NCBI GenBank assembly: GCA_002378125.1
Contig: DFRF01000214.1
Span: 719-33,959, forward strand
Direction: 5' to 3'
DNA from: Rhodospirillaceae bacterium UBA3470
Lineage (GTDB): Bacteria > Pseudomonadota > Alphaproteobacteria > Rhodospirillales > Casp-alpha2
Length of the DNA: 33,241 bases
Shown: positions 9,298 to 17,386 of the stretch, piece by piece
How positions within the stretch are numbered: the stretch's first letter is position 1
How the letters are laid out: every line of letters starts with the position of its first letter
Translations under genes and position numbers: made by a program
The notes under the pieces: model-generated
What the model saw: only the letters and a program-made list of their open reading frames with translations
Told to the model about the DNA's origin: nothing
The model's database searches: none

Positions 9298-9328
9298 GGG
9301 CCGGATGGTAGGTGAAGCCATCCAGCCC
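9298..9328 (-). terminator. Hairpin between xsc and pta (possible attenuator)
   Basis: Read on the minus strand, GGGCTGGATGG pairs with CCATCCGGCCC around a 9-base loop. This gives an 11-base-pair stem with one G-U wobble, followed by the mixed T-rich tail TATTCTATTCC. The tail is weaker than in a canonical intrinsic terminator. The hairpin sits just after the xsc stop and 30 bases before the pta start, so it may lower pta expression relative to xsc or protect the xsc mRNA 3' end. Confidence 0.5.
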
Positions 9329-9353
9329 TGGGTCTTGTGCGTTGGCGCAAGCC

Positions 9354-11126
9354 TTAGAATTGCTGCTGACGCATGTCGTTGGGGTCGATACCCGCTACCG
9401 GCACGGGCGCTTTCATGGCATCGCGACGGAAGGGCTCACCCAGTTCCTGGTTAAGAATGACTTCGATGAAAGTGGTGACACCGTTCTTCTGCTCTTCGCA
9501 CGAGGTTTTAAGGGCTTCGGTTAGTTCGTCCTGGCTATGCACCGTGACACCTCTCAGGCCGCAGCCTTCGGCAACTTTGGCGTAGCTCAGTTGCGGGTCC
9601 AGTTCCGTGCCGACAAAGTTGTCGTCATACCAGAGGATTGTATTACGTTTCTCGGCGCCCCACTGGTAGTTGCGAAAGATGACCATGGTGATGGCGGGCC
9701 ATTCCTCTCGGCCGCAGGACGACATCTCGTTCATGGATATTCCGAAGGCGCCGTCGCCGGCGAAGCCGACGACGGGGGTATCGGGGTTGCCTATCTTAGC
9801 GCCCAAGATCGAAGGGAAGCCGTAGCCACAAGGCCCAAAAAGGCCCGGTGCCAGGTACTTCCTACCTTCCTCGAAGGTGGGGTAGGCGTTGCCGATGGCG
9901 CAGTTGTTGCCGATATCAGACGAGATGATCGCTTCCGTTGGTAGGCCCGCCTGAATGGCGCGCCAAGCTTGACGGGGTGACATGCGGTCGGCGTCGCGGA
10001 TCCGAGCTTCGGCGTTCCAGACCGTGCCGGGATCGTCTTCTTCGTGGTCCAGGCTGGAGAGCTCCTGGGCCCAAGCGGACTTAGTCTGGTGAATGATTGC
10101 CTTGCGCTCTTCGCGGTTGGTGTCGCCTGCCGAGGATGAGAGCTGGGCCAGAATCGACTGAGCAACTTGCTTGGCGTCTCCGCAGATGCCGACAGTTACG
10201 GGCTTAGTAAGGCCAATGCGGTCGGGGTTGATGTCGACCTGGATGATCTTCGCATCCTTTGGCCAGTAGTCGATGCCGTAGCCGGGGAGGGTTGAGAAGG
10301 GGTTCAGGCGCGTACCGAGCGCGAGGACTACGTCCGCTTGGGCGATCAACTGCATGCCTGCCTTGGAGCCGTTATAGCCGAGTGGGCCAGCGGCCATGGG
10401 ATGACTACCTGGGAAGCTGTCGTTATGTTGGTAGCCGGAGCACACCGGGGCATCTAGACGCTCGGCCAAGGCCATGCAATCGGGGATCGCGCCACCGATG
10501 ACTACGCCTGCGCCAGACAGGATCACCGGGAACTTAGCAGTGGACAGCATGTCGGCGGCCTCGGAGATGGCCTTAGCGCCGCCGGCCGGCCGTTCAAAAC
10601 GCACAATTTGCGGCAGTTCCACATCAATAACCTGGGTCCAGAAGTCGCGGGGTACGTTCATCTGCGCTGGCGCGGAACCGCGCCAGGCCTGTTCTATCAC
10701 CCGGTTTAGGACTTCCGGAATCCGTGATGCGTCACGGACCTCTTCTTGATAGCAGACCATATCCTTGAAAAGCGCCATTTGTTCCACTTCCTGGAAGCCG
10801 CCTTGCCCCATGGTTTTGTTTGCTGCCTGAGGGGTCACCAGGAGCATTGGCGTGTGATTCCAATAAGCGGTTTTGATGGGTGTGACGAAACCGGTGATGC
10901 CCGGCCCATTCTGGGCGATAGCCATGGCCATCTTTCCCGTCGAGCGGGTATACCCATCACAGATCATGCCAGCATTGGTTTCGTGAGCGCAATCCCAAAA
11001 GGTAATTCCAGCTTTCGGGAACAAGTCCGACACGGGCATCATGGCCGACCCGATAATCCCGAACGCATGTTCGATACCGTGCATTTGGAGGACCTTAACG
11101 AAGGCCTCTTCAGTGGTCATTTTCAT
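9354..11126 (-). CDS. xsc: Sulfoacetaldehyde acetyltransferase
   Basis: This 590-residue thiamine-diphosphate enzyme converts sulfoacetaldehyde and phosphate to acetyl phosphate and sulfite. The N-terminal PYR domain carries the catalytic glutamate (Glu49 in CAHETNAGM). The central domain (about 185-330) includes LSGAGVVIGG and LALGTRLNPF. The C-terminal ThDP domain has the GDG motif at 458-460 followed by the metal/ThDP asparagine in FRNYQWG. Xsc-specific features include an N-terminus close to MTTEEAFVKVLQMHGI, FGIIGSAMMPVSDLFPKAG, ANKTMGQGGFQEVEQM, WRGSAPAQMNVPRDFW and the AEKRNTILWYDDNFVGTEL segment. The ATG is preceded by GGAG eight bases upstream. Transcription runs on into pta. The divergent gene encodes the aminotransferase expected to produce its substrate from taurine. 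Confidence 0.96.
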   Translation of the reverse strand: MKMTTEEAFVKVLQMHGIEHAFGIIGSAMMPVSDLFPKAGITFWDCAHETNAGMICDGYTRSTGKMAMAIAQNGPGITGFVTPIKTAYWNHTPMLLVTPQAANKTMGQGGFQEVEQMALFKDMVCYQEEVRDASRIPEVLNRVIEQAWRGSAPAQMNVPRDFWTQVIDVELPQIVRFERPAGGAKAISEAADMLSTAKFPVILSGAGVVIGGAIPDCMALAERLDAPVCSGYQHNDSFPGSHPMAAGPLGYNGSKAGMQLIAQADVVLALGTRLNPFSTLPGYGIDYWPKDAKIIQVDINPDRIGLTKPVTVGICGDAKQVAQSILAQLSSSAGDTNREERKAIIHQTKSAWAQELSSLDHEEDDPGTVWNAEARIRDADRMSPRQAWRAIQAGLPTEAIISSDIGNNCAIGNAYPTFEEGRKYLAPGLFGPCGYGFPSILGAKIGNPDTPVVGFAGDGAFGISMNEMSSCGREEWPAITMVIFRNYQWGAEKRNTILWYDDNFVGTELDPQLSYAKVAEGCGLRGVTVHSQDELTEALKTSCEEQKNGVTTFIEVILNQELGEPFRRDAMKAPVPVAGIDPNDMRQQQF

Positions 11127-11561
11127 CGTCGTCTCCAGTTCCCGTTAAATGATATAATTCACTATAATGATACAAATGATACCGTTAATTCTTATTTATG
11201 CGGGTGAAACCACACATTGAGCATCGCGTCAAGATTGCATTACCTTAAACGGGACCTTTTGTCTCAATAAATCAAATTATGAATGGCAATGTACAAAAAG
11301 ATTAATGCTCCTCTTGAGGTCTCGCATTTTCCAAAAATCAGACCCATGAACATGCCACGCTGGGGCACGGTGACGCAATCGATCCCAAATTCTGAATCTT
11401 GGGAGAAGGGGAGTGGATCGGTAGGGTTAAATAATCGGATTCGATGGAGCTAGGGCAAAGTCTATGGTACAATAGGTTGGCGGGCAAGGTGACCGTTGGC
11501 CTGTCGTATTTTGTGAGCGCACCCGCCACGCTGTGGTGGTGGCCTTCGGAAGGAAATTAGT
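11127..11561. promoter_or_regulatory. Divergent control region between xsc and the aminotransferase gene
   Basis: These 435 bases hold no convincing gene; short frames inside are weak and lack ribosome binding sites. The region must carry the promoters of both divergent genes. The xsc side is AT-rich and holds the repeat set described separately. On the aminotransferase side a TACAAT at 11468-11473 could be a -10 box, with only a poor -35 (TGGAGC) 17 bases before it. An imperfect inverted repeat, CCCAAATTC against GAATCTTGGG, lies around 11383-11402. A ribosome binding site (GAAGGAAAT) precedes the aminotransferase ATG. Confidence 0.6.
11142..11188. repeat. Phased AATGATA repeats flanked by CCGTTAA before xsc (candidate operator)
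   Basis: AATGATA occurs three times at 11148, 11166 and 11175, so start-to-start spacing is 18 and 9 bases. The last two copies extend to AATGATAC. The set is bracketed by two direct copies of CCGTTAA at 11142-11148 and 11182-11188. It lies 16-62 bases upstream of the xsc start codon, where a regulator would act on the xsc-pta promoter. Which protein binds is unknown; the TauR/MocR regulators of taurine genes are known to use direct repeats, but no TauR gene is in the window. Confidence 0.5.
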
Positions 11562-12872
11562 ATGCAATATCAAACAAACGATCTTGAGCAACACTGGATG
11601 CCATTCACCTCGAACCGTGAGTTCAAGGCTGATCCGCGTCTGATCGTCGGCGGCAAGGGCGTCTACCTGACCAATCACAAGGGCGACACGGTGATTGATG
11701 GCTCATCTGGACTGTTTTGTTGTCCGTTAGGTCATGGCCGCAAGGAAATCGCCGAAGCCGTTTACCACCAACTTTTAGAAAACGACTATGCGTCTCCGTT
11801 CATGACTTCGACGCCTGGCGCATTCGAGTTGGCCAATCTGGTGGCGCGCATCACACCCGATCCGATCAACCATGTATTCTTCGTCAATTCGGGGTCTGAG
11901 TCTATTGATACGGCGCTAAAGATGGTGATGGCTTATCACCGGGCTAGAGGCGAAGGGCATAGAACCCGGTTCGTCTCGCGCGAGCGGGCCTACCACGGCG
12001 TTAACATCGGAGGCGTGTCCCTGTCGGGCATGGTCAGGAACCGGGAAACTTTCACCTCCGTAATGCCAAACGTAGTCGCCATGCGCCACACCTGGAACGC
12101 GGACGAATTATTCGTGCGCGGTCAACCGGAAACGGGCGCGGATATGGCTGATGATTTAGCCCGGTTCTGCGAAACCTATGGGGGCTCTACTATTGCTGCG
12201 GTGTTCGTTGAGCCTATTGCTGGGTCTACGGGCGTGTTGGTGCCGCCGAAGGGGTATTTGGAGCGGCTCCGCGAAATTTGTGACGAGCACGGCATTCTCC
12301 TGGTGTTCGATGAGGTTATCTGCGGCTTCGGCAGGTTAGGTGCGCCCTTTGCATCCCATGCGTTTGGCGTCACGCCAGACCTAATGACCATGGCTAAGGC
12401 ACTAACGAATGGCGCCCAGCCCATGGGAGCAGTGGCTGTTGACGATCACGTCTACAAGACCATCACTGAAGCGGCGCCCGAGAATGCCATCGAATTCTTC
12501 CATGGCTATACCTACTCGGGGCACCCGGCGGCCTGTGCGGCCGGTATCGCCGTGCAGAAGATATATGAAGAGGAACAGAGCTTCGATAAGGCTGCAAGCC
12601 TGAGCGACTATTTCTTGGATGGATTATTCAGCCTCCGGGACTTAGACGTGGTTAAGGATATTCGGGGATACGGTCTCATGGGCGGTGTGGAACTCCACCC
12701 AAAGGGGACTCCGGGAGCCCTGGGCACGCAAACCCAGAAGGATCTTTTCTGGAATGGCATGCACGTGAAATTTACGGGTGATGTTGGGATTCTAGCGCCG
12801 CCGTTTGCCTCTGAGAAAGAACATATCGACGAGATGATCGACAAGCTTCGTATGACCTTCGAAGCGATCTGA
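11562..12872 (+). CDS. tpa: Class III PLP aminotransferase, probable taurine-pyruvate aminotransferase
   Basis: This 436-residue fold-type I enzyme of the omega-amino acid:pyruvate transaminase group has an N-terminal LEQHWMPFTSNREFK segment typical of beta-alanine-pyruvate transaminases. It also has FFVNSGSESIDTALKM for the PLP phosphate, Asp250 in LLVFDEVICGFGRLG contacting the PLP ring nitrogen, and the Schiff-base lysine Lys279 in MTMAKALTNGAQP. Because it is divergent from xsc, the most economical role is taurine plus pyruvate giving sulfoacetaldehyde plus alanine. Beta-alanine, hypotaurine or another omega-amine remain possible, since sequence alone does not separate these. GAAGGAAAT precedes the ATG, and a strong intrinsic terminator follows, so it is probably monocistronic. 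Confidence 0.82.
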   Translation: MQYQTNDLEQHWMPFTSNREFKADPRLIVGGKGVYLTNHKGDTVIDGSSGLFCCPLGHGRKEIAEAVYHQLLENDYASPFMTSTPGAFELANLVARITPDPINHVFFVNSGSESIDTALKMVMAYHRARGEGHRTRFVSRERAYHGVNIGGVSLSGMVRNRETFTSVMPNVVAMRHTWNADELFVRGQPETGADMADDLARFCETYGGSTIAAVFVEPIAGSTGVLVPPKGYLERLREICDEHGILLVFDEVICGFGRLGAPFASHAFGVTPDLMTMAKALTNGAQPMGAVAVDDHVYKTITEAAPENAIEFFHGYTYSGHPAACAAGIAVQKIYEEEQSFDKAASLSDYFLDGLFSLRDLDVVKDIRGYGLMGGVELHPKGTPGALGTQTQKDLFWNGMHVKFTGDVGILAPPFASEKEHIDEMIDKLRMTFEAI

Positions 12873-12898
12873 CCCTACCCATTTTGGGAACCACCAAG

Positions 12899-12930
12899 CG
12901 GGGCGACTTCGGTCGCCCCGTTTTGTTTCT
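12899..12930 (+). terminator. Rho-independent terminator after the aminotransferase gene
   Basis: CGGGGCGAC pairs perfectly with GTCGCCCCG, a nine-base-pair stem closed by a TTCG tetraloop, followed by TTTTGTTTCT. It starts 27 bases after the stop codon and matches a textbook intrinsic terminator. It should isolate the aminotransferase gene from the XRE regulator downstream. Confidence 0.92.
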
Positions 12931-13114
12931 GATCCAAAATTAAGCGTCATACCCAGGAAGCATGGGGGAAGGCACGGAGCGATCCGATAGCGATTTGACA
13001 CCTCACAGGTGGCTACCTACCCTGAACTCTGCGTTTGAGAGCCATTCAGATTGCGTGTCGAGTGTCCGTGACGAGAGACGGTGGGAAATTTGAGACATAC
13101 GGCTGGGACATTGA

Positions 13115-13624
13115 ATGGCCACTCGCAAAAGCAAAATGGATAGCAAATCCGCAACCGGTCACCTGAAGGTTGTTGAGCCCTCGAAATTGGTCTCCGGTCC
13201 GAGACCATCCGCGGACAACGGGGAAGTGACGATGGGCGGTCGGATTCAAAAGGCCCGCGAAGCCTGTGGGTTGACTATATCGCAGTTGGCAAGACGAACA
13301 GGTGTCCTACCCAAGACCTTGCACAATTGGGAAACAGATCGTTCGGAGCCACGTGCCAACAAGCTTCCATTGTTGGCTGGAGTATTGAGCATTCCTCCAC
13401 TTTGGTTGCTCAACGGAGAGGGTTCGCCCCTTGAACTCTGCGTTACGGTGAACACGGATGAGACTGCGAATTTGCAAGGCAAGGTGGACCGCCTTATAGA
13501 ATTGCACCAGGAATCAAGCAGATTGATGTTTGAAATCCAGAGCGAGGTAATGCGGTTGCAGGGCAATATTGACGCCGCTCCCGGTCATGCGCTGGCGCGT
13601 CCCGATGACGGCAATGATGAATAG
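13115..13624 (+). CDS. XRE-family helix-turn-helix transcriptional regulator
   Basis: In this 169-residue frame, residues 42-100 form a Cro/C1-type HTH: GGRIQKAREACGLT, then SQLARRTGVLPKTLHNWE with the recognition helix. The IPPLWLLNGEG segment that often closes such domains follows. Residues about 119-152 look like an amphipathic helix or coiled coil (heptad-like LQGKVDRLIELHQ), a likely dimerisation element. There is no cupin or sensory domain. The first 40 residues are low-complexity, and an internal ATG at 13232, preceded by GGGGAAG, is an equally good start. Neighbours suggest it could control the aminotransferase or the convergent acyl-CoA genes, but nothing in the sequence proves a target. 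Confidence 0.8.
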   Translation: MATRKSKMDSKSATGHLKVVEPSKLVSGPRPSADNGEVTMGGRIQKAREACGLTISQLARRTGVLPKTLHNWETDRSEPRANKLPLLAGVLSIPPLWLLNGEGSPLELCVTVNTDETANLQGKVDRLIELHQESSRLMFEIQSEVMRLQGNIDAAPGHALARPDDGNDE

Positions 13625-13688
13625 CGCCGATAGCTCCTTGCGGACGTCTCTCGTTGGGAAGCCATCCTGAAAAGCGAACGGACTGCCG

Positions 13689-15245
13689 TCACTGCGACCA
13701 GTACTCATTTCGTAATCTTCGCTTGAACAGTTTGCCGGTCTCGGTGCGCGGAAGCGTGTTGCGGAAATCGATGCTCCGGGGGCATTTGATAGCCGAGAGC
13801 TTTGCCCGGCAGAGTGCCATCAGTTTCTCCTCCAGGTCTTTGGAGGGCTCTTTATCGGGACCGAGTTGAATGACGGCCTTCACTTCTTCGCCGTAGTCGG
13901 TATTCGGCACCCCGATAACCGCCACGTCCAACACCGCCGGATGGCCGATCAGGACATCCTCTGTCTCCTGCGGGTATACGTTGACCCCGCCGGAAATGAT
14001 CATGAAGGACTTTCGGTCCGTCAGGTAGAGATAGCCCTCTTTATCGACGCGGCCGACGTCTCCGAGCGTTGTCCATCCCTCCAGGTTGGTGACTTGAGCG
14101 GTTTTGTCCGGATCGTTGTGGTACTCAAACTGGTGACCATTCTCGAAGTATACCTCGCCTTCCTTCCCGACGGGAAGTTCCTGGCCATTTTCGTCACAAA
14201 TATGAATGACGCCCATTTTAGCCCGGCCAACGGAACCTTCGTGCGTCAGCCATTCGGCCGTATCGAGGCAGGTAAAGCCGTTATTTTCCGTGCCAGCATA
14301 GTATTCGACGATGATATCGCCCCACCATGCGATCATTTGATGCTTCACGTCGGCGGGACAGGGCGCAGCGGCGTGGATAGCCATGATCATTGAGGATGTG
14401 TCATTTAGCAGACGGACATCGTCTGGAAGTTTCAGCATCCGAATGAACATGGTCGGTACCCATTGGCTGTGAGTGATCCTCTCCGTTTCAATGATTTGAA
14501 GCGCACCCTCCGCATCAAACTTGGACATGATGTAGGCGGCTCCTCCCATCTTCAGGGTCACCATCGTGTGGCGAAGCGGCGCCGCGTGGTAAAGCGGTGC
14601 GGGGCACAGGTAGCGGGTATTGGCGTCGTAGCCGAACAGCGAACTAAGGAGGCTCACCAGCATGGACGGTGCCTCTAACGGCTCACCGGTGAGTGGCCAC
14701 TTGACACCCTTTGGCATGCCAGTGGTGCCCGACGAATAGAGCATATCCAGGCCCTGTACCTCGTCGTCGATAGGTGTTTCGCGTTGTGCTACTAAGGCCT
14801 TGGGCCAGCTCTGCATTTCTGTGTCTAAGGTCGTGTCCTCGATCAGGAACATGTGCACCTTGGGTGCTAGAATGGCTCGGAGCCTTTTTCCTACATCCAA
14901 GAACTTCTCCGATATGATGACCAGTTTAGCACCACAATCGACGGCGATATGGCTGAGCTCGTCATGGGTTAGGTGGGTGCTGGCGGTGGTGTAATAGATG
15001 CCGGCTCGGTCAGCGGCGAAACAGATTTCTAGGAACTCGCGACGATTTTCCATCAACACCATGATGTGGTCGCCGACACCAACTCCGCAGACACGCAACA
15101 GATGAGCCCCCTGGTTGGCTCGGGCCTCAAGCTGAGCAAAGGTCACGTCCTGGCCCGTGTCGCACATGCGAAAGGCTAAGCGCTCCGGTTCCCGCCGGGC
15201 CAAAACCCTGGGCTGAAAGTCTTGGGAGGCCTGATCCATAACCAT
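13689..15245 (-). CDS. AMP-dependent acyl-CoA synthetase/ligase
   Basis: This 518-residue adenylate-forming enzyme (ANL superfamily) has the phosphate-binding loop YSSGTTGMPKG at 170-180, an A5-like YYAGTENNG near 325, a TLGDVGRVDKEGYLYLTDRKS hinge near 405-425, the ISGGVNVYPQE segment, and the C-terminal catalytic lysine Lys505 in TETGKLFKRR. It activates a carboxylic acid through an acyl-AMP to an acyl-CoA in the cytoplasm. It follows an acyl-CoA dehydrogenase gene by 12 bases on the same strand, so the pair probably activates and then oxidises one substrate. Length and motifs resemble medium/long-chain and crotonobetaine/carnitine-type ligases; the acid is unknown. A second in-frame ATG six bases downstream is an alternative start. 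Confidence 0.88.
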   Translation of the reverse strand: MVMDQASQDFQPRVLARREPERLAFRMCDTGQDVTFAQLEARANQGAHLLRVCGVGVGDHIMVLMENRREFLEICFAADRAGIYYTTASTHLTHDELSHIAVDCGAKLVIISEKFLDVGKRLRAILAPKVHMFLIEDTTLDTEMQSWPKALVAQRETPIDDEVQGLDMLYSSGTTGMPKGVKWPLTGEPLEAPSMLVSLLSSLFGYDANTRYLCPAPLYHAAPLRHTMVTLKMGGAAYIMSKFDAEGALQIIETERITHSQWVPTMFIRMLKLPDDVRLLNDTSSMIMAIHAAAPCPADVKHQMIAWWGDIIVEYYAGTENNGFTCLDTAEWLTHEGSVGRAKMGVIHICDENGQELPVGKEGEVYFENGHQFEYHNDPDKTAQVTNLEGWTTLGDVGRVDKEGYLYLTDRKSFMIISGGVNVYPQETEDVLIGHPAVLDVAVIGVPNTDYGEEVKAVIQLGPDKEPSKDLEEKLMALCRAKLSAIKCPRSIDFRNTLPRTETGKLFKRRLRNEYWSQ

Positions 15246-15257
15246 TATCCGGTCCGC

Positions 15258-16397
15258 CTAATCCGCCGAGGCAGTTTGCTTCAGCCTTGCCACTCGGTCG
15301 CGTAGCATGTTTGTCGCCCCATCTGTGAAGCCGGCCACCTGGGCGGCTGCCAAATGCCGGGTGAAACAGTGCGCCGGTCGGAGACCTTCCGCGCCCATGG
15401 CGTGCAATAGGCTCGGCATGTGGCGCTGGCAAATCAGGATGCACTCAACCTTTGCCTCCGCGGCGGACAGTTGGGCGTCGGCGCCCCTATCCACATCCTG
15501 GACTGCGCGGGCGACCAGTCCTTCTGCGAAGGTAAGGTCTGCCTGCGCGGCGTCAAGAGCATGCTGCCAGGACGGATGATCCATGAGGGGCACACCAAAG
15601 GTCGTTCGGCGCACACCGTAGGCGCTGGCTTCAGTGATGGCGGCGCGTAGCATAGCGTTGCACATGGCCGCCACGTAGGCACGAGCGCCGTTGATTTCCG
15701 ATAGGACTGTCTTGAACGCTTTGCCAGGTGCGACCAATTGGCAATCTTCGGCAATCTCCACCTTGTCCAAGGTAAAGCCCCCCGTGCCGATACTGGTCTG
15801 CTGAAACGGGCCGTCGATGGCGTAACGTTGGACCCCGGGCGCCGAAAGGTCGACGGCAAAGGCGCTGATCCCGTTCACATCGCCAATTTCTCTGCATTGG
15901 GCGAAAACAATGGACACCTGGGCGTGGCGGGCGTTGATAATCCAAGCTTTCTCGCCGCTCAACCGCCACCCCCCGTCGATCTTCGATGCTTGGGTGATGA
16001 TGGACGCAAAATCCGATCCCGCGCCGGGCTCGGTCAAGGCAGTGCAGCCGCGTAGCTTTCCTGACAGCAATCTCGGCAGGTACCTGTCCCGAACATTTGG
16101 CGGCGCTGTTCGGCATAGGCGCGCCGCCACGTTGTGGGAATTGACCAGGGCCATGGCGATGCCGAAATCGGTCGCAGCGATGATTTCGCAGACTTGGGTC
16201 TTAACGGCGAAACTCAATCCTAGGCCACCTAGATACGCAGGCACTTCTATACCCATCAAGTTCAATGCTCCAGCTTTGGTAAATAGCGCTGGGTCCGGTT
16301 CCGCCCCCATGGACCAACCCGCTGCTGCCGGCGCCACTTCGTCATCGACGAAAGCTCGAACTTGGTTGAGCAGATGATCAACGGCGATTGATGTCAT
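15258..16397 (-). CDS. Acyl-CoA dehydrogenase family protein
   Basis: This 379-residue flavoprotein has the usual helical N-terminal domain, a middle beta domain with GCTALTEPGAGSDFASI (about 116-133) and GGWRLSGEKAWIINA, and a C-terminal helical domain with RRTTFGVPLMDHPSW and HAMGAEGLRP. The family introduces a 2,3-double bond into acyl-CoA, passing electrons to ETF. At the place of the common YEGT active-site motif this protein reads TDGATN, with Asp359 instead of glutamate. Some divergent family members also deviate here, so activity may persist with another base, or the protein may act on an unusual acyl-CoA. It is first in a two-gene operon with the ligase. The ATG has only a weak AGGG-type site upstream. 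Confidence 0.88.
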   Translation of the reverse strand: MTSIAVDHLLNQVRAFVDDEVAPAAAGWSMGAEPDPALFTKAGALNLMGIEVPAYLGGLGLSFAVKTQVCEIIAATDFGIAMALVNSHNVAARLCRTAPPNVRDRYLPRLLSGKLRGCTALTEPGAGSDFASIITQASKIDGGWRLSGEKAWIINARHAQVSIVFAQCREIGDVNGISAFAVDLSAPGVQRYAIDGPFQQTSIGTGGFTLDKVEIAEDCQLVAPGKAFKTVLSEINGARAYVAAMCNAMLRAAITEASAYGVRRTTFGVPLMDHPSWQHALDAAQADLTFAEGLVARAVQDVDRGADAQLSAAEAKVECILICQRHMPSLLHAMGAEGLRPAHCFTRHLAAAQVAGFTDGATNMLRDRVARLKQTASAD

Positions 16398-16558
16398 TTC
16401 GTGCGAAACCCTAGCGGTGATGTTCAGAAGTTAATGGACAGCCTGGCTTGATGCCTCGGCGACGCCAAGCTTTATCTGAATTCGCCACAGTCAAATCAAG
16501 CCCATGGAATTTGAATGCCCATACGGGTGTGCTAGCGTTGTTAGGTTTTGAAAACACA

Positions 16559-17287
16559 ATGTGCACGAACCGGGAAAGTTCATTGAAGCCTTGGTCATTT
16601 GCCCTGTCGGTGATCGTCAGCACCTGTCTATTATTCGTTTCAGCCTTTGCCGGACCGAACGTTGAGTTACCCCTGGACCTGATGGAACAAGGTTGGGAGC
16701 AGATCACTTTCGATGACAAACAGCCGAACCGGTTTGCCAGTTGTGGTGATGGCTGCGTCGAAGTTGAGACGGATAGTAGCGTTTCGATGATCGGCAAGGA
16801 ATTCGCCATCGATCTCTCCAAGATGCCAATGCTGAATTGGGAATGGAGGATCGAAAACCGCGTCGTTGAATCTGACCTCAGCGTCAAGGGTGAAGACGAC
16901 CGTGCCGTGGCTCTCTACGTTACCTTCCCCTATGACCCGGACACCGCGTCCTTTTCCGAGAATATGATGCGTCCCTTTGTCGAAATAGTCCGCGGGACTG
17001 ACGCTCCAGGCCGGATGCTCTCCTACGTTTGGGGCGGCTTTGGCAATCCCGGTGACATGATTGAAAGCCCCTTCTTTGGCGCCGTCAATGCTATGATCAT
17101 CTGCCAAAATTCTAGAGCCCCCGTTGGAGAATGGGTGTATGAGAAAACCAATATAATCGCCGATCACGAGCGCGCGTTCGGGTCGACTCCTACCAAGGTC
17201 GCGCATATTTTGCTTGCTGCTGATAGTGATGATACCGGCGGTAAAAACCGTGCCTCGGTCCGCAAGATCATGTTCCGTGCAAAGTAA
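16559..17287 (+). CDS. Secreted or periplasmic DUF3047 protein
   Basis: I chose the ATG at 16559, giving 242 residues, because it begins an export signal: a charged start (CTNRESSLK), a hydrophobic core (FALSVIVSTCLLFVSAFA) and a small-residue cleavage area near FAGPN. A TTG at 16448 in the same frame would add 37 unlikely residues. The mature protein matches DUF3047, a presumed beta-sandwich fold, in segments such as LNWEWRIENRV, DDRAVALYVTFPYDP, SYVWGGFGNPG and AHILLAADSDDTGG. No activity is known for the family. Repeated acidic patches such as DSDDTGG suggest calcium or ligand binding, but that is inference. It stands alone, divergent from the acyl-CoA dehydrogenase gene and convergent with the permease gene. 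Confidence 0.8.
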   Translation: MCTNRESSLKPWSFALSVIVSTCLLFVSAFAGPNVELPLDLMEQGWEQITFDDKQPNRFASCGDGCVEVETDSSVSMIGKEFAIDLSKMPMLNWEWRIENRVVESDLSVKGEDDRAVALYVTFPYDPDTASFSENMMRPFVEIVRGTDAPGRMLSYVWGGFGNPGDMIESPFFGAVNAMIICQNSRAPVGEWVYEKTNIIADHERAFGSTPTKVAHILLAADSDDTGGKNRASVRKIMFRAK

Positions 17288-17386
17288 TAGGTGACTAGCC
17301 CCGCGGATTAAATTGATCTTGAAGAAATTTCTACCCTATTAACTTAACTGATGATTTTTGGATATTGATTACCCTCTTTGGACAAA

